The notes under the pieces are model-generated. The model had not been told where the DNA came from, did not search any database, and saw only the letters and a list, made by a program, of their open reading frames with translations. From the NCBI GenBank assembly GCA_910587575.1, contig CAJULU010000056.1, forward strand, positions 7,067-29,300: a DNA stretch of 22,234 nt, read 5' to 3'. This document shows, piece after piece, positions 7,265 through 15,628 of the stretch. The position numbers were made by a program, and so were the translations under genes. How positions within the stretch are numbered: the first letter of the stretch is position 1; each line of letters opens with the position of its first letter. Origin of the DNA: an uncultured Dorea sp. Lineage in GTDB: Bacteria > Bacillota > Clostridia > Lachnospirales > Lachnospiraceae.

Positions 7265-8656
7265 TTAACAAGGTCCTCCTTCCGCACCGTGGAAAGCACC
7301 TGCCGGATACATCCATTGCCCCTTTACATAAACGGAATCTCTGGAAAATTCTCCCGTCACCAGGCTGTATAATGCCTCCTGGTCACCGTGATAGACACAG
7401 GATTTTGCACTGCCCACAAATGTATCCAAGTCACAGTTATTATCCAAAGTAAACCCAAGGATCTCTTCGTCCTGTTTCAGCATTCCATAGTCTTCCGGGT
7501 ACAGCTCCCGGATGCCTGCAAACAGCGTCGGCGTTGAGAAGATGCACATGGCACAGCTGCAGCGGTTCCACCCGGCACGGTAACAGGGATGTGGGTTGAC
7601 CTTATGCCTCTTTAAGACCTCCCAGACATCCTTTTCTGAGTAATCAATAACAGGCCGCCACTGGTGCACGATCCGGTGTGCTTTTGCTTCTGCATTCGTC
7701 CTGTGGACTTCCATCTCATTGTATTTACTCCGTCCGGCTGATTCCCCTCTGCGCTCTCCGGATACAATTAACAGCCGGGTATCCTCTTTCGTCTTTTCCA
7801 GGCTCGCTGTCACGCTGTCCTGCACGGAAGCTTTCAGGCTTCCGCTGCACCAACGCCCCTGATGGGTTGTACCCTTTGCCGGAAACTTCAGGCGCTTACC
7901 GCCTAGCTTTTCCAGACGCTCCAAGCTGTCAAGATTCCTTAACACCGTATCTGCCACCATAATCTTTAAATATGCAGAACACCAGCGCTTGCTTAAATCT
8001 CCGGTCTTCATGGGAAATTTCATGCGGTACCCGAATTGCTCCAGCTGTTTCTCCATATCTTCCGCTGACTTTTTCTTCAGTTCCAGACACTCCTTATATT
8101 TCTTTGACAGCGCACACTGCATAATTTCCCGTGTGTCTGGCTCCTGCCATTCAATGGGCTCGGATGCACCGATCCGGTATAATTCACCGAAGAAGCCGTT
8201 TTTGCGTCAGGACACTCGAAGCGGCACCTGTTCCGCTTCTGAAAAGGCATGGATATAACTGGAAGTACAGCGCCAGTCCATCTTCCTTTCCGGATGTCCG
8301 CCGTCGATATCATGATGCCAGAATTCAATCTTCTGTTTAGGCACGCCAAGCTCCAGCAGCTTATAGTAACAGGCAATACTGTCTTTTCCTCCTGAAATCA
8401 GAAGGATGATCAAATCATAGCTTTCTAGCGGTAACAACTCTTCTAGCAGAATGCTTTCCATATACTTTGAATCTCTGCGTCCCGGCACTCTCGGCCGGAT
8501 TCTTTTTCCGGTTCCATATATAGGGGTATCCGGCTTTCCATAGATGACCGGCGTATCCTTGGTACAGTCGGCATCCCGGATAAAATCCGGCTGAAATAAG
8601 GCAAGCTGCCCGTTGGACTGTTGGAAATACGTTTCATTTTTCTTCAATCTGTCCAC
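7265..8656 (-). pseudogene. PAPS-reductase/ATP-pyrophosphatase family protein with an in-frame TGA
   Basis: N-type PP-loop ATPase of the phosphoadenosine phosphosulfate reductase family, the group that includes DndC- and IbrA-like proteins of mobile elements. The substrate is unknown. Residues 1-149 contain ISGGKDS (the PP-loop), FWHHDIDGGHPE and MDWRCTSSY. A TGA at 8209-8207 then interrupts the frame. Translation continues in the same frame with RKNGFFGELYR, then SGERRGES, RPVIDYSEKDVWE and the Cys-rich HPCYRAGWNRCSCAMC. In relatives I recall, this position is Trp in an FSWR(E/K)GGF motif, so the stop is best explained as TGG to TGA. Repaired length is 463 residues. The start is GTG (8656) or, with better spacing from AGGTGG, TTG at 8647. 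Without read-through the 149-residue product lacks half the domain. Confidence 0.87.
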
Positions 8657-8671
8657 CTCATTTCCAAAAAA

Positions 8672-8869
8672 TTATCCCAGACACTCTTCCTTCACCAAAA
8701 GAGCCTTCTTTCTTTCCCCGGAAAAATACGATTTCCCATTACAGATCCACATGCTCCCGCACGGCGCAGTCAATGCTCCCATAACCCGCCGCCACCCCGA
8801 AGGCATGGACGTATACAGCTCCACATCATTTTTTACTGCAAACTCTATAATTCGGTTAAACTTATCCAT
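8672..8869 (-). CDS. Hypothetical small protein (65 aa)
   Basis: A 65-residue protein starting MDKFNRIIEFAVKNDVEL with GAGAGAGG upstream, ending 15 bp before the PAPS-reductase-like gene. The middle segment PSGWRRVMGALTAPCG and the C-terminal WICNGKSYFSGERKKAL are distinctive but unknown to me. The spacing suggests co-translation with the PP-loop gene, perhaps as a partner. No membrane segment is seen. Confidence 0.62.
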   Translation of the reverse strand: MDKFNRIIEFAVKNDVELYTSMPSGWRRVMGALTAPCGSMWICNGKSYFSGERKKALLVKEECLG

Positions 8870-8907
8870 AGCATTCCTCTCTCGTAATTCTTTTTTTGTG
8901 CTCTCTT

Positions 8908-8943
8908 AAAAAGAAAGACGGAACTGATGATCCGCCTTTCTTT
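8908..8943 (-). terminator. Intrinsic terminator after the DUF5688 gene
   Basis: The minus-strand RNA forms a 13-bp stem from AAAGAAAGGCGGA and TCCGTCTTTCTTT (one G-U) with an 8-nt loop, then TT. It lies between the DUF5688 stop at 9015 and the start at 8869. Confidence 0.78.
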
Positions 8944-9014
8944 CTGTCCCATATTTTAACTTTAAATCCAACTTTCTGATCGCCTAAAACAGCTTTTTCC
9001 TGAGCATTTTCTTT

Positions 9015-10019
9015 CTATGCTGCCATAGGCCCTTTTCCCGTGTAGAATTCTCCATTCATTATGAAAAAAGTATTTTTCTGATTTCGTCTTTCTGCATTTT
9101 CCAGCGTACCTTTTTCGCGGTCATAATACTGCACCTTATCAGATAATTGGTCACATAACTCTACCTCGGCTTCATTTACCTCTTTCACCATCTGCAATAA
9201 CCCGGATACATCCATAATCCCTATCGGTACAAGCAGTGTCTCATGAATGGAAGATGGCAGCACATAAAAATCAGAGCCTATAATCTCCCCTGCCTGCTTC
9301 ATAATATCTTTCTGGAGAATCATGGAAGCACCATTTGTCATGTTTCTGTTCGTCAGGCACAGCATAGGCGTTTCCGCCATTTCCAGATGCCATTTGGCTT
9401 TCCCGTCTAAAAGATTCCGGCTCCTTTCGCTTTCCATCCTCACCGAACGCCAATAATCATCCATAGTGAAAAGAAATGCCTGTTTTTTCCTCTCTGAAAG
9501 AAGTGCATCCTCGTGGAGCTACATTAAGGTTATTTCCCACTTTTCCATCAGCTGTTTCGTAACAGGCATACTGAAAATTTTCTCCCTTTCTTCGCATAAC
9601 CTCACATAGTAGACAGCCGCAAAATCTCCATGCACGGTGTAGATTTTATTCTCCAGCCATTTCTGGTTTAATTCCGGATCACAAAGCTTTATCATCAACC
9701 TGCTTTTTACCTTTTCATAATCGCTCGCATAGCTTAAATCCGCCAGGTATTCCAGATGATCATACCTCATCCGTAAATCAGCAATCTTCCTTACACAGAT
9801 GTCCAGGTCGTCTCCTTCCACGTAATCGCGGTAAGCCTCTTCTAAGGGAATGCATGGAAGGGAGGTCTCTTTCTGCCGCATAACCAAAAGAACCGGAACC
9901 TTTCTCCCATTCTCCTTTTCTTTCACCTCAATAAATACCTGTGCATCTTCAAAAGACGGCGGCAGATACATCTTCACATTCTCCTTAACGTAATCGAAAA
10001 ATTCCTTTTTATTCTTCAT
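9015..10019 (-). pseudogene. DUF5688 family protein with an in-frame TAG
   Basis: DUF5688 proteins are common on Clostridia mobile elements; their function is unknown. The 5' frame (ATG 10019, GAGGAAG site) encodes 166 residues starting MKNKKEFFDYVKENVKMYLP, with the family's VPVLLVM and YTVHGDFAAVYYV segments. It stops at TAG (9521-9519) just after EKWEITLM. The same frame continues without shift: LHEDALLSERKKQAF, then MTNGASMILQ, the hallmark YVLPSSIHETLLVP and VKEVNEAEVELCDQLSDKV. Read through, the protein is about 334 residues, near the family's normal length, so a single nonsense change (for example CAG to TAG) split it. An internal ATG at 9464 could start a 149-residue C-terminal fragment, but no ribosome site is obvious. 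Confidence 0.85.
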
Positions 10020-10055
10020 ATTGTCTTCCTCTTTTCTTCGTTTTCCATTTTTAAG

Positions 10056-10089
10056 AAAAAGAAAGGGGAAACCTATCTTTCCGCCTTTC
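10056..10089 (-). terminator. Intrinsic terminator upstream of the DUF5688 gene
   Basis: The minus-strand RNA pairs GAAAGGCGGAAA with TTTCCCCTTTC (with mismatches) and is followed by TTTTTC. It lies between the gene ending at 10129 and the DUF5688 start at 10019. Confidence 0.7.
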
Positions 10090-10128
10090 CTTTTCACATT
10101 TCACTGTCTTTTCAAAACTTCCTGTATC

Positions 10129-10545
10129 CTACCAATCTTTTGCAAATCCTTTCAGATACAGATTGTAATCATTCTCCCTCGTTATGAACCTGATCCAATA
10201 ATCTGCCGCACGCCCATTCATAAAGAAATCGTATTCATGTTCACTCACATAGGAAGCCGGATGTTCCTTACAGAATTTTCTTAAGCGTTCCAGGTTATCA
10301 AACCGTGTCACCAAGCAGCGGTAAATATCCTGTGATTCCCGGTTAAATGCTTTCGTCCAAAGCTTACCCCTGCAAGGGAAATAACTCCCATTCCACCCAT
10401 CCTGATTCCAGTATGCACGGATATGCCCGATCTGGGCATTTGGATATTCCCCTAAGCTTAAAGAGTCCGGTGCTTCTGAACAATGCTCGAACACGTCAAT
10501 AAAATTACAGGTTTCCTTCATCTCAAACAGCATATTCTTACCCAT
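10129..10545 (-). CDS. Hypothetical protein (138 aa)
   Basis: A soluble 138-residue protein, ATG at 10545 with GAGGG at good spacing. The middle is Trp/Tyr-rich (HIRAYWNQDGWNGSYFPC), followed by a helical segment with LERLRKFCKEHPASYV and a C-terminus ending YLKGFAKDW. The aromatic pattern resembles small uncharacterised proteins of Lachnospiraceae elements, but I cannot name a family. The gene lies 18 bp downstream of the 107-residue gene and is followed by a terminator. Confidence 0.7.
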   Translation of the reverse strand: MGKNMLFEMKETCNFIDVFEHCSEAPDSLSLGEYPNAQIGHIRAYWNQDGWNGSYFPCRGKLWTKAFNRESQDIYRCLVTRFDNLERLRKFCKEHPASYVSEHEYDFFMNGRAADYWIRFITRENDYNLYLKGFAKDW

Positions 10546-10563
10546 ATAAAATTCCCTCTTTCT

Positions 10564-10887
10564 CTATGCAGCACAGGTCTCTTTCTGCCTGTCGCCGTCT
10601 CCGGCAAGGCAGTATCCTGCGCCTGTCTCTGTCGTAATCTCTTCCAGCTCTTTCCGGCTTACCAATATCGCAAGCTCATTTTTTACCACGCCTTCCAGGA
10701 TCCGTTCTCTCTCATATGGAAACGGACAGTATTTGTGATACTGCCCCTCCATCTCAAGATAAATCTCCTGAAAAGGAAGCACCCCCTTCTCTTTAAGCAG
10801 CCTTATTATTTCTTTTCTCATAAAGGCCCGCTCTTTTCTTAATTTCAGCAGATATTCCTTCCCTGCCATCTCAACCATATCATTCAT
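10564..10887 (-). CDS. Hypothetical protein (107 aa), possible winged helix
   Basis: A 107-residue protein starting MNDMVEMAGKEYLLKLRKER. The segment RKEIIRLLKEKGVLPFQEIYLEM followed by a YERERILEGVVKNELAIL helix and a short beta stretch resembles a small winged-helix layout, which is inference. The C-terminus ends in GDGDRQKETCAA. It follows the PcfJ-like gene after 73 bp that contain an RNA hairpin. Confidence 0.65.
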   Translation of the reverse strand: MNDMVEMAGKEYLLKLRKERAFMRKEIIRLLKEKGVLPFQEIYLEMEGQYHKYCPFPYERERILEGVVKNELAILVSRKELEEITTETGAGYCLAGDGDRQKETCAA

Positions 10888-10906
10888 TTCCTAACCTTTC
10901 TTTTAT

Positions 10907-10934
10907 CCCCATGCCAGAATAACCTGACATGAGG
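10907..10934 (-). other. RNA hairpin between PcfJ-like and downstream gene
   Basis: The minus-strand RNA can pair CCUCAUGUCAG with CUGGCAUGGGG (two G-U pairs) around a 6-nt loop. It is followed by AUAAAAG rather than a U tract, so it is not a standard terminator; an mRNA processing or stability element is possible. Confidence 0.5.
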
Positions 10935-10960
10935 AATCCTATCTTCGACTCTCTTTCCTT

Positions 10961-13138
10961 CTATGCCGCTTCTTTTCCCATATCCGGAAGCTCCATCAGA
11001 TCCGCTTCTAAGACGTCCGCAAGGTACTGACCAGCAAATAGGCCGCCGTTGATCTTCACTTTCTTTTTCCGCATTTCTGCATAGGATTCTATCCGGATCT
11101 CCCGGCTCTTTTCTGCCAGCGCGAAATCATCCCCGGTAAGCTTTTTCTGGACTACCTTCTGCCACTTCCGTAAAAATGCAGAGGCTTTGTCAATATCCTT
11201 CTTCTGCCGGTCATACTCTGTACGCTTCTGGCGTATCACGCCTCCCGGCTCCACCTCCAGCGTATAATAAGGCTGATCCGGCTGTTTCGTCTTCCTTAAG
11301 AACAGGATAAAGCTCTCTTGATTATTGATCCGCTCGAAATACTCCTTCTTCTTGTCAATGCAGTGATGCAGTGCCTGCCCTTCCTCCAGAATGTCTTTGA
11401 CGGATCTCGGTGCAAGAATCATATAAGTTTTGTTTGAGTATTCATACTTCTCCTGCAGCCTCGGAAGGATGTCATTGATGTACGGATATTCTTCTTCAAG
11501 TTCTCCCGCCGTCACTGACAGCCGGTTGTTCTGAATGTACTCCACCAGTTCACCATGTCTCTTGTACAGCTTGTTCACCCGGTACACAATCTCGTCATAT
11601 ACATTCATTTTGACGCGCTTTGCCATAGAAAGGTAATCCTCCCAGGTAGTCAGGACCTGGCGGATGCTGTCCTCCTTCCTCCCTTTCTGACGTACAAGAT
11701 AGTTCTTTACCTGAACGTAGCTCATCCTGTCATGAATAAACGCAAGGTCTTCTGGAAGTATGCCATTTTCAATAAACCAGCCGATTAAATCGTCAGACAG
11801 GCAGAGATTCTCTTTCTTCTCCTGCTGGAGCCAATATAAAACATGGATATCGCCTTCTGCTTTTCGCAGCCTTTTCAATCTGGCGTTATCAATTTCCAGC
11901 TTTTTTGCCAGCCCGCCTTTTACATCCCTCCATACTAATTTCTCCGGGCTTTCTACCAGTTCTTCTGTCAATTTCGGAAGTCCTGCCTTTAAAATCTGCT
12001 CCAATACTGGAATCTTCACCCATGCATTAAGATATTTATGGGGATCCAAGGTGGAACCATTCTGAATATACTGCACCAGCCCAGTCATTTTTAATTCTTT
12101 CCGGCCCAAAGCAGGCAGCGTCCTGGGATATACTTTTCCTCTCAGCGGCGCAGGAACATAATAGTAGTAATAATAATATCTATGGTAACTGCAGCCTTCC
12201 CCGGCAATCCAGCGGTCTCCCCTGTTTTTGAAATTACCATAGTAATAAGGTTCTTCATGGAAGCCGGCATCATAGAGAAAGCGTTTTGTTTCAAAACAGT
12301 ATACTTCCGGATTCTGAAAGTCTCCTTTGTGAAGCGCCATGCGTACATTAAATCTCCTTAATATGATTCCGGATCCGCAGCGTTGGATCAGATAAGCCGT
12401 CTCTTCGTCTGTCAAAAAAGAGGGTGCTTTGTCCACAGACTTAAAGATAATCTTCTGCCCACATCTTTTGCAGACTCCCGGCTGATTATATTTCGGATTT
12501 TTAATCACCACAGTCTTCCCACAATGGGTGCAGTATCCTTCCGTCGCACCGCCTCTCTTATATTTGTAAAAGATATAATGTTCCGTAACCGCATTCCTTA
12601 AAACCCACCGTTCCCAGTCTTTTGGCAATCCAGGCACCTGTTTCATGACTTCATCCCACACATCCGTTTTCTTTTTGTGACGGGCGATCAGCTGGCGTTC
12701 CCTTATTCCTTCCTGGTAATCCCACAAATCCTTATAGGTTCCGTTCTCTGTTCCTAAATATCCGGAAATTATTTTCTCATCCTTCCTGCTGATATAAGTT
12801 TCCGGATTATACAGATATAGGATGCCGTCAAGATGATACAGCATGGATTCCCTCCATTTCCCGCTGTCTGTCTCAAAGGTAATAAAATCGTCCGCCTTTT
12901 TATCAAAATACACCACGTACGACGGATGCCTGGCACCCGCTCGGACATATTCTGCATGATAAACCGAGACGATCAAATATCCCTTTTCCACCTTTGCCCG
13001 TAAACACAGCTTGTAATAATATCTCTTTCCCGCTGTACTATGCAAAACCCAATCGTCAGAAATCTCTTTTTTTGCCATTTTCCTCATATATGCCGTTAAT
13101 TTGGCCGGCGTCAGTGTCATTAATTCTTTTTTCTTCAT
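10961..13138 (-). CDS. PcfJ-like protein (725 aa)
   Basis: A large cytosolic protein of the PcfJ family, named from the conjugative plasmid pCF10; the biochemical role is unknown. A zinc ribbon with paired CxxC motifs lies at about Cys203/206 and Cys223/226 (YCTHCGKTV and GVCKRCGQK). The C-terminal PcfJ signature is clear at about 585-640: EGQALHHCIDKKKEYF, FILFLRK, YYTLEVEPGGVIRQKR. Residues 321-327 are seven consecutive Tyr encoded by a TAT/TAC triplet run. The gene is full length and undamaged, unlike several neighbours. It starts 20 bp after the DUF7666 gene and ends in TAG, showing that TAG is a real stop here. Confidence 0.85.
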   Translation of the reverse strand: MKKKELMTLTPAKLTAYMRKMAKKEISDDWVLHSTAGKRYYYKLCLRAKVEKGYLIVSVYHAEYVRAGARHPSYVVYFDKKADDFITFETDSGKWRESMLYHLDGILYLYNPETYISRKDEKIISGYLGTENGTYKDLWDYQEGIRERQLIARHKKKTDVWDEVMKQVPGLPKDWERWVLRNAVTEHYIFYKYKRGGATEGYCTHCGKTVVIKNPKYNQPGVCKRCGQKIIFKSVDKAPSFLTDEETAYLIQRCGSGIILRRFNVRMALHKGDFQNPEVYCFETKRFLYDAGFHEEPYYYGNFKNRGDRWIAGEGCSYHRYYYYYYYVPAPLRGKVYPRTLPALGRKELKMTGLVQYIQNGSTLDPHKYLNAWVKIPVLEQILKAGLPKLTEELVESPEKLVWRDVKGGLAKKLEIDNARLKRLRKAEGDIHVLYWLQQEKKENLCLSDDLIGWFIENGILPEDLAFIHDRMSYVQVKNYLVRQKGRKEDSIRQVLTTWEDYLSMAKRVKMNVYDEIVYRVNKLYKRHGELVEYIQNNRLSVTAGELEEEYPYINDILPRLQEKYEYSNKTYMILAPRSVKDILEEGQALHHCIDKKKEYFERINNQESFILFLRKTKQPDQPYYTLEVEPGGVIRQKRTEYDRQKKDIDKASAFLRKWQKVVQKKLTGDDFALAEKSREIRIESYAEMRKKKVKINGGLFAGQYLADVLEADLMELPDMGKEAA

Positions 13139-13158
13139 ACCTGCCTCTTTTCCTTAAC

Positions 13159-13692
13159 TTAACACTTCCCATAAGCATCATAAAATCTGTCTGAATGATA
13201 ACGCTTCCCGTCAATCTTTATCAGCGCAATCTCTTCAATCTCCGGGCTGTCCTGTTCTTCCTTCAGGATTAACAGGAACTCTCCCTGTTTCCCTGCTGCT
13301 TTGGGATTTTTCCCGCGGACGATTCCAAATCCATTCCCGGCTGTACCTGTTTCCCTGCTTACCATAGCGTTACACCGGCGTTTCGGATGTTCCACCATGT
13401 AAACTGCCGCCTCAAAAAGCATCTGCTCCAGTGAAAGACGGCGGACCAGCCGCATTTCCGTACAGGATATCTTACTGTCCACCGCGTCCTCATCCAAATC
13501 TCCGGCCGCATCCACCTCATAATAAACAGAGTTGCGCCAGTCAGGATAATAATGAAAGCAATCCAGCGGATTCTCCGCACAATGGAAACCATTCTGTACG
13601 CAGTTTGCCTCTTCCGTCCGGTTTATGCCATTCTCCCTGAATTGAAAGCCAAGGCAGGTCAGATCCTTACGGAACCCTTTAAACGCTTTCAT
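13159..13692 (-). CDS. DUF7666 domain protein (177 aa)
   Basis: The N-terminal half matches the phage/element-encoded KGF-x-KDLTCxGFQ family (MKAFKGFRKDLTCLGFQF, GFHCAENPLDCFHYYP, YYEVDAAGDL), which NCBI labels DUF7666. This is recalled, not searched. Such proteins are frequent in prophages and integrative elements and have no assigned function. The C-terminal part (about 120-177) is Gly/Lys-rich and ends LIKIDGKRYHSDRFYDAYGKC. The ATG overlaps the end of the PcfK-like gene by 14 nt, so the two are coupled. Confidence 0.75.
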   Translation of the reverse strand: MKAFKGFRKDLTCLGFQFRENGINRTEEANCVQNGFHCAENPLDCFHYYPDWRNSVYYEVDAAGDLDEDAVDSKISCTEMRLVRRLSLEQMLFEAAVYMVEHPKRRCNAMVSRETGTAGNGFGIVRGKNPKAAGKQGEFLLILKEEQDSPEIEEIALIKIDGKRYHSDRFYDAYGKC

Positions 13693-14506
13693 TCTCTTCC
13701 TCTCCCTTTTTCTCTTTGTCCTGATCTGCCATCATATCAAATAAGGATATCTGGACCGACTTTTCTGTTGGTTTCTCCGCTCCTTTCTCCTGTTTTTCTG
13801 TTGCAGGCACTTCTTCCGGCTTCTGCTTTTCTCCGCCTTTTTCCGCAGACTTTTCTTCTTTCCCTTCTGATGCACCTTTTACAGTCATCTTCCCAGATGA
13901 ATCAGCATTCTTTTTTCGTTCTTCTTCTTTCTTAAGAGCATTCAGCCGCTTTTTCCGTTCTGCTTTCTGCTCCTTTATCTCCTTCGCTTCGTCATCCAGA
14001 GCATAATATTCCTCCGCCCACTGATAAACCTTCGTTTCTGATATTCCCATGCCGAAAGACTGATGCGCATGATCTGCCCGGCGGTTGGGATTGTTCTTCC
14101 CGCCAAACCGGTTATCATGTTCCTTTTCTGCCATCTGATAAGCCTGTTCCATGATATAGTTCATGCATTTCTGCAGAGTCTTCTGCTTTTTCAGCACCTG
14201 GCTTCCAAACAACAATCCTTTCTCTGCCTTCTCCATCAGGTGGCGTCCCACAATATCCGTAAAAAGCTGATCCTTCATATGCCACATCTCTTCCCGAAGC
14301 TTTTCCACCGCAGACGTATACTCCTTTTCCGATAGCGGAATCTCTGCAAGCTGAAATCTCTTCCCCTTGATAAAATCTTCCACATCCTGCTTCGGGACCA
14401 GCCACTGGGCCGCTAACACCTTTAGTTCCGAAAAATTCTGGGAATTCCTTAAGTGTACTGCCATTGCATTTAATTCTTCCGTATTGTTTATCAATTTCTC
14501 ATACAC
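13679..14506 (-). CDS. PcfK-like / AcrIIA9-family protein (275 aa)
   Basis: The central segment LQKCMNYIMEQAYQMAEKEH ... VYQWAEEYYALDDE has the layout of the PcfK family, whose Bacteroides members include the Cas9 inhibitor AcrIIA9. Proteins of this type in Lachnospiraceae are often annotated as AcrIIA9-family, so an anti-CRISPR role is a family-level possibility and not shown here. An N-terminal helical extension (1-110) precedes it. A Lys/Glu-rich low-complexity tail follows, and near the end lies QISLFDMM, which fits the QL(S/D)LF beta-clamp-binding consensus. The start is GTG (14506) with AAAGGAG upstream. It overlaps the DUF7666 gene and is followed by the pcfJ-like gene, the usual pcfK-pcfJ pairing with one gene inserted. 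Confidence 0.72.
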   Translation of the reverse strand: MYEKLINNTEELNAMAVHLRNSQNFSELKVLAAQWLVPKQDVEDFIKGKRFQLAEIPLSEKEYTSAVEKLREEMWHMKDQLFTDIVGRHLMEKAEKGLLFGSQVLKKQKTLQKCMNYIMEQAYQMAEKEHDNRFGGKNNPNRRADHAHQSFGMGISETKVYQWAEEYYALDDEAKEIKEQKAERKKRLNALKKEEERKKNADSSGKMTVKGASEGKEEKSAEKGGEKQKPEEVPATEKQEKGAEKPTEKSVQISLFDMMADQDKEKKGEEENESV

Positions 14507-14564
14507 GGCTATTTCTCCTTTTCATCCTTAGATTTCCAATCTGCCCATTGCTACTTCATGCTGC

Positions 14565-14590
14565 AAAAATGGAGAGCCTTTTGACTCTCC
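14565..14590 (-). terminator. Intrinsic terminator upstream of the PcfK-like gene
   Basis: The minus-strand RNA pairs GGAGAG with CTCTCC around an 8-nt loop, then ATTTTTG. It follows the stop codon at 14596 and precedes the GTG at 14506, dividing the accessory run. Confidence 0.75.
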
Positions 14591-14595
14591 ACCGG

Positions 14596-15012
14596 TTATG
14601 CTGCATTTTCCTGTCTCTGCATTTCTTCTTCCATTTCCCGTTCTACCTCCTCAGCAATCCGCCTGCGCTCCTTATCATCCTCTTCTAAAAGTCCGACCAG
14701 CTCTACAAGGATACGGTTACACCATTTGTTGGATTTCCACTTATCGGAAAGCTTTCTGGTTTCCTCCATTAGGTCTTCGTAGTCCCGCTCCATCATCTCC
14801 CTATTCCGGTATTTTTTATATACCTCATAGCATTCTTTCATGACTACCGGAATCGGTATCTTTGCCGCTTCGTCCATATTGGAGAGAAGCCCCATCAGCA
14901 TCCGGTGATAATCATATCTCTTGCACAGCTCTTCAATCCCCATCTGTTCTCTCCCTAAGTAAAGGGACATAAAATCATTAAAAATCGCCGCAATCATGCT
15001 CTGGTCTATCAT
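14596..15012 (-). CDS. Hypothetical helical protein (138 aa)
   Basis: A 138-residue, nearly all-helical protein starting MIDQSMIAAIFNDFMSLYLG with a usable GGAGAAA site. The C-terminal third is strongly charged (EEDDKERRRIAEEVEREMEEE) and likely forms a coiled coil. No catalytic motif or membrane segment is visible. It lies 21 bp downstream of the 196-residue gene and ahead of a terminator. Confidence 0.7.
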   Translation of the reverse strand: MIDQSMIAAIFNDFMSLYLGREQMGIEELCKRYDYHRMLMGLLSNMDEAAKIPIPVVMKECYEVYKKYRNREMMERDYEDLMEETRKLSDKWKSNKWCNRILVELVGLLEEDDKERRRIAEEVEREMEEEMQRQENAA

Positions 15013-15033
15013 TCGTTTTCTCCTTTCAGATTT

Positions 15034-15624
15034 CTATACAACTGCCAGGTCATAAATACTCATCTGTCCTTCCACCTGCCAGTCTTCCTGAATTTCTTCC
15101 TGTTCTGTTTCAGAAGCCGGTAATGCCTTGAATGAAAGCCCCTGCAGCTTTTTTGCTGTTTCCGCGATTATCTCTGAAAACATGCCGGGAGTTCCATATT
15201 CCCGCAGCACCACCAGGTTATCTTCTGTAAGCGCATCGGCAAGCCCCATAACTTTTCCGGATACTTCCAGCGCCTGGGTTTCCTTCTTCTGCTTCGGTGT
15301 CAGCTTCGGAAGGACTGCCTGCACATACCGGTATTCCTCCAGTGCCAGATACTCCTGTATGGCGGTTTTTGCCCGTATCCGGATCTCGTCCGCACAGGCC
15401 ATGAAGCTTTTCTCTACCTCCGGAGGGATGAGCCATTCGCCGTTATTCCCTGCCACGTCCAGCTTCTCCTTTAGCTCTGACAGCTCCTGCCGGATCCGGT
15501 TCAAAATCACCCCGTCCGTACACATGCTGTCAGTATCGCCGTAAGCATATACCTTCTCCCATTCATAGGACAGCCTGGCAAACTCCCGTTCCCATGCTCC
15601 GGGCGGCTTTGCCTGCACCATCAT
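15034..15624 (-). CDS. Conserved element protein (196 aa) with C-terminal QMSIYDL tail
   Basis: The start MMVQAKPPGAWEREFARLSY at 15624 is chosen because AGGAGG lies 9 nt upstream; a longer frame from 15660 would overlap the previous gene more deeply. The segment YAYGDTDSMCTDGVILNRIRQEL resembles the YGGSDP-x-x-DGVNLNLIRNHI signature I recall from uncharacterised Clostridia element proteins. YGDTDS also mimics the family-B polymerase motif, but the rest of a polymerase is absent. The middle is helical, and the C-terminus ends GQMSIYDLAVV, a possible weak beta-clamp motif like the one in the PcfK-like neighbour. Confidence 0.72.
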   Translation of the reverse strand: MMVQAKPPGAWEREFARLSYEWEKVYAYGDTDSMCTDGVILNRIRQELSELKEKLDVAGNNGEWLIPPEVEKSFMACADEIRIRAKTAIQEYLALEEYRYVQAVLPKLTPKQKKETQALEVSGKVMGLADALTEDNLVVLREYGTPGMFSEIIAETAKKLQGLSFKALPASETEQEEIQEDWQVEGQMSIYDLAVV

Positions 15625-15628
15625 TTCT

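Noticed and set aside
8207..9521. Alternative genetic code (TGA and TAG read as sense)
   Set aside because: Several intact genes in the same module end in TAG (pcfJ-like, 196-residue gene, qatA) or TGA (89-residue gene, 237-residue gene), so both work as stops.
15500..15560. YGDTDS motif, hallmark of family-B DNA polymerases
   Set aside because: The protein is only about 196 residues with no other polymerase motif; the segment fits better with a YGGSDP-x-x-DGVNLNLIRN signature of element proteins.
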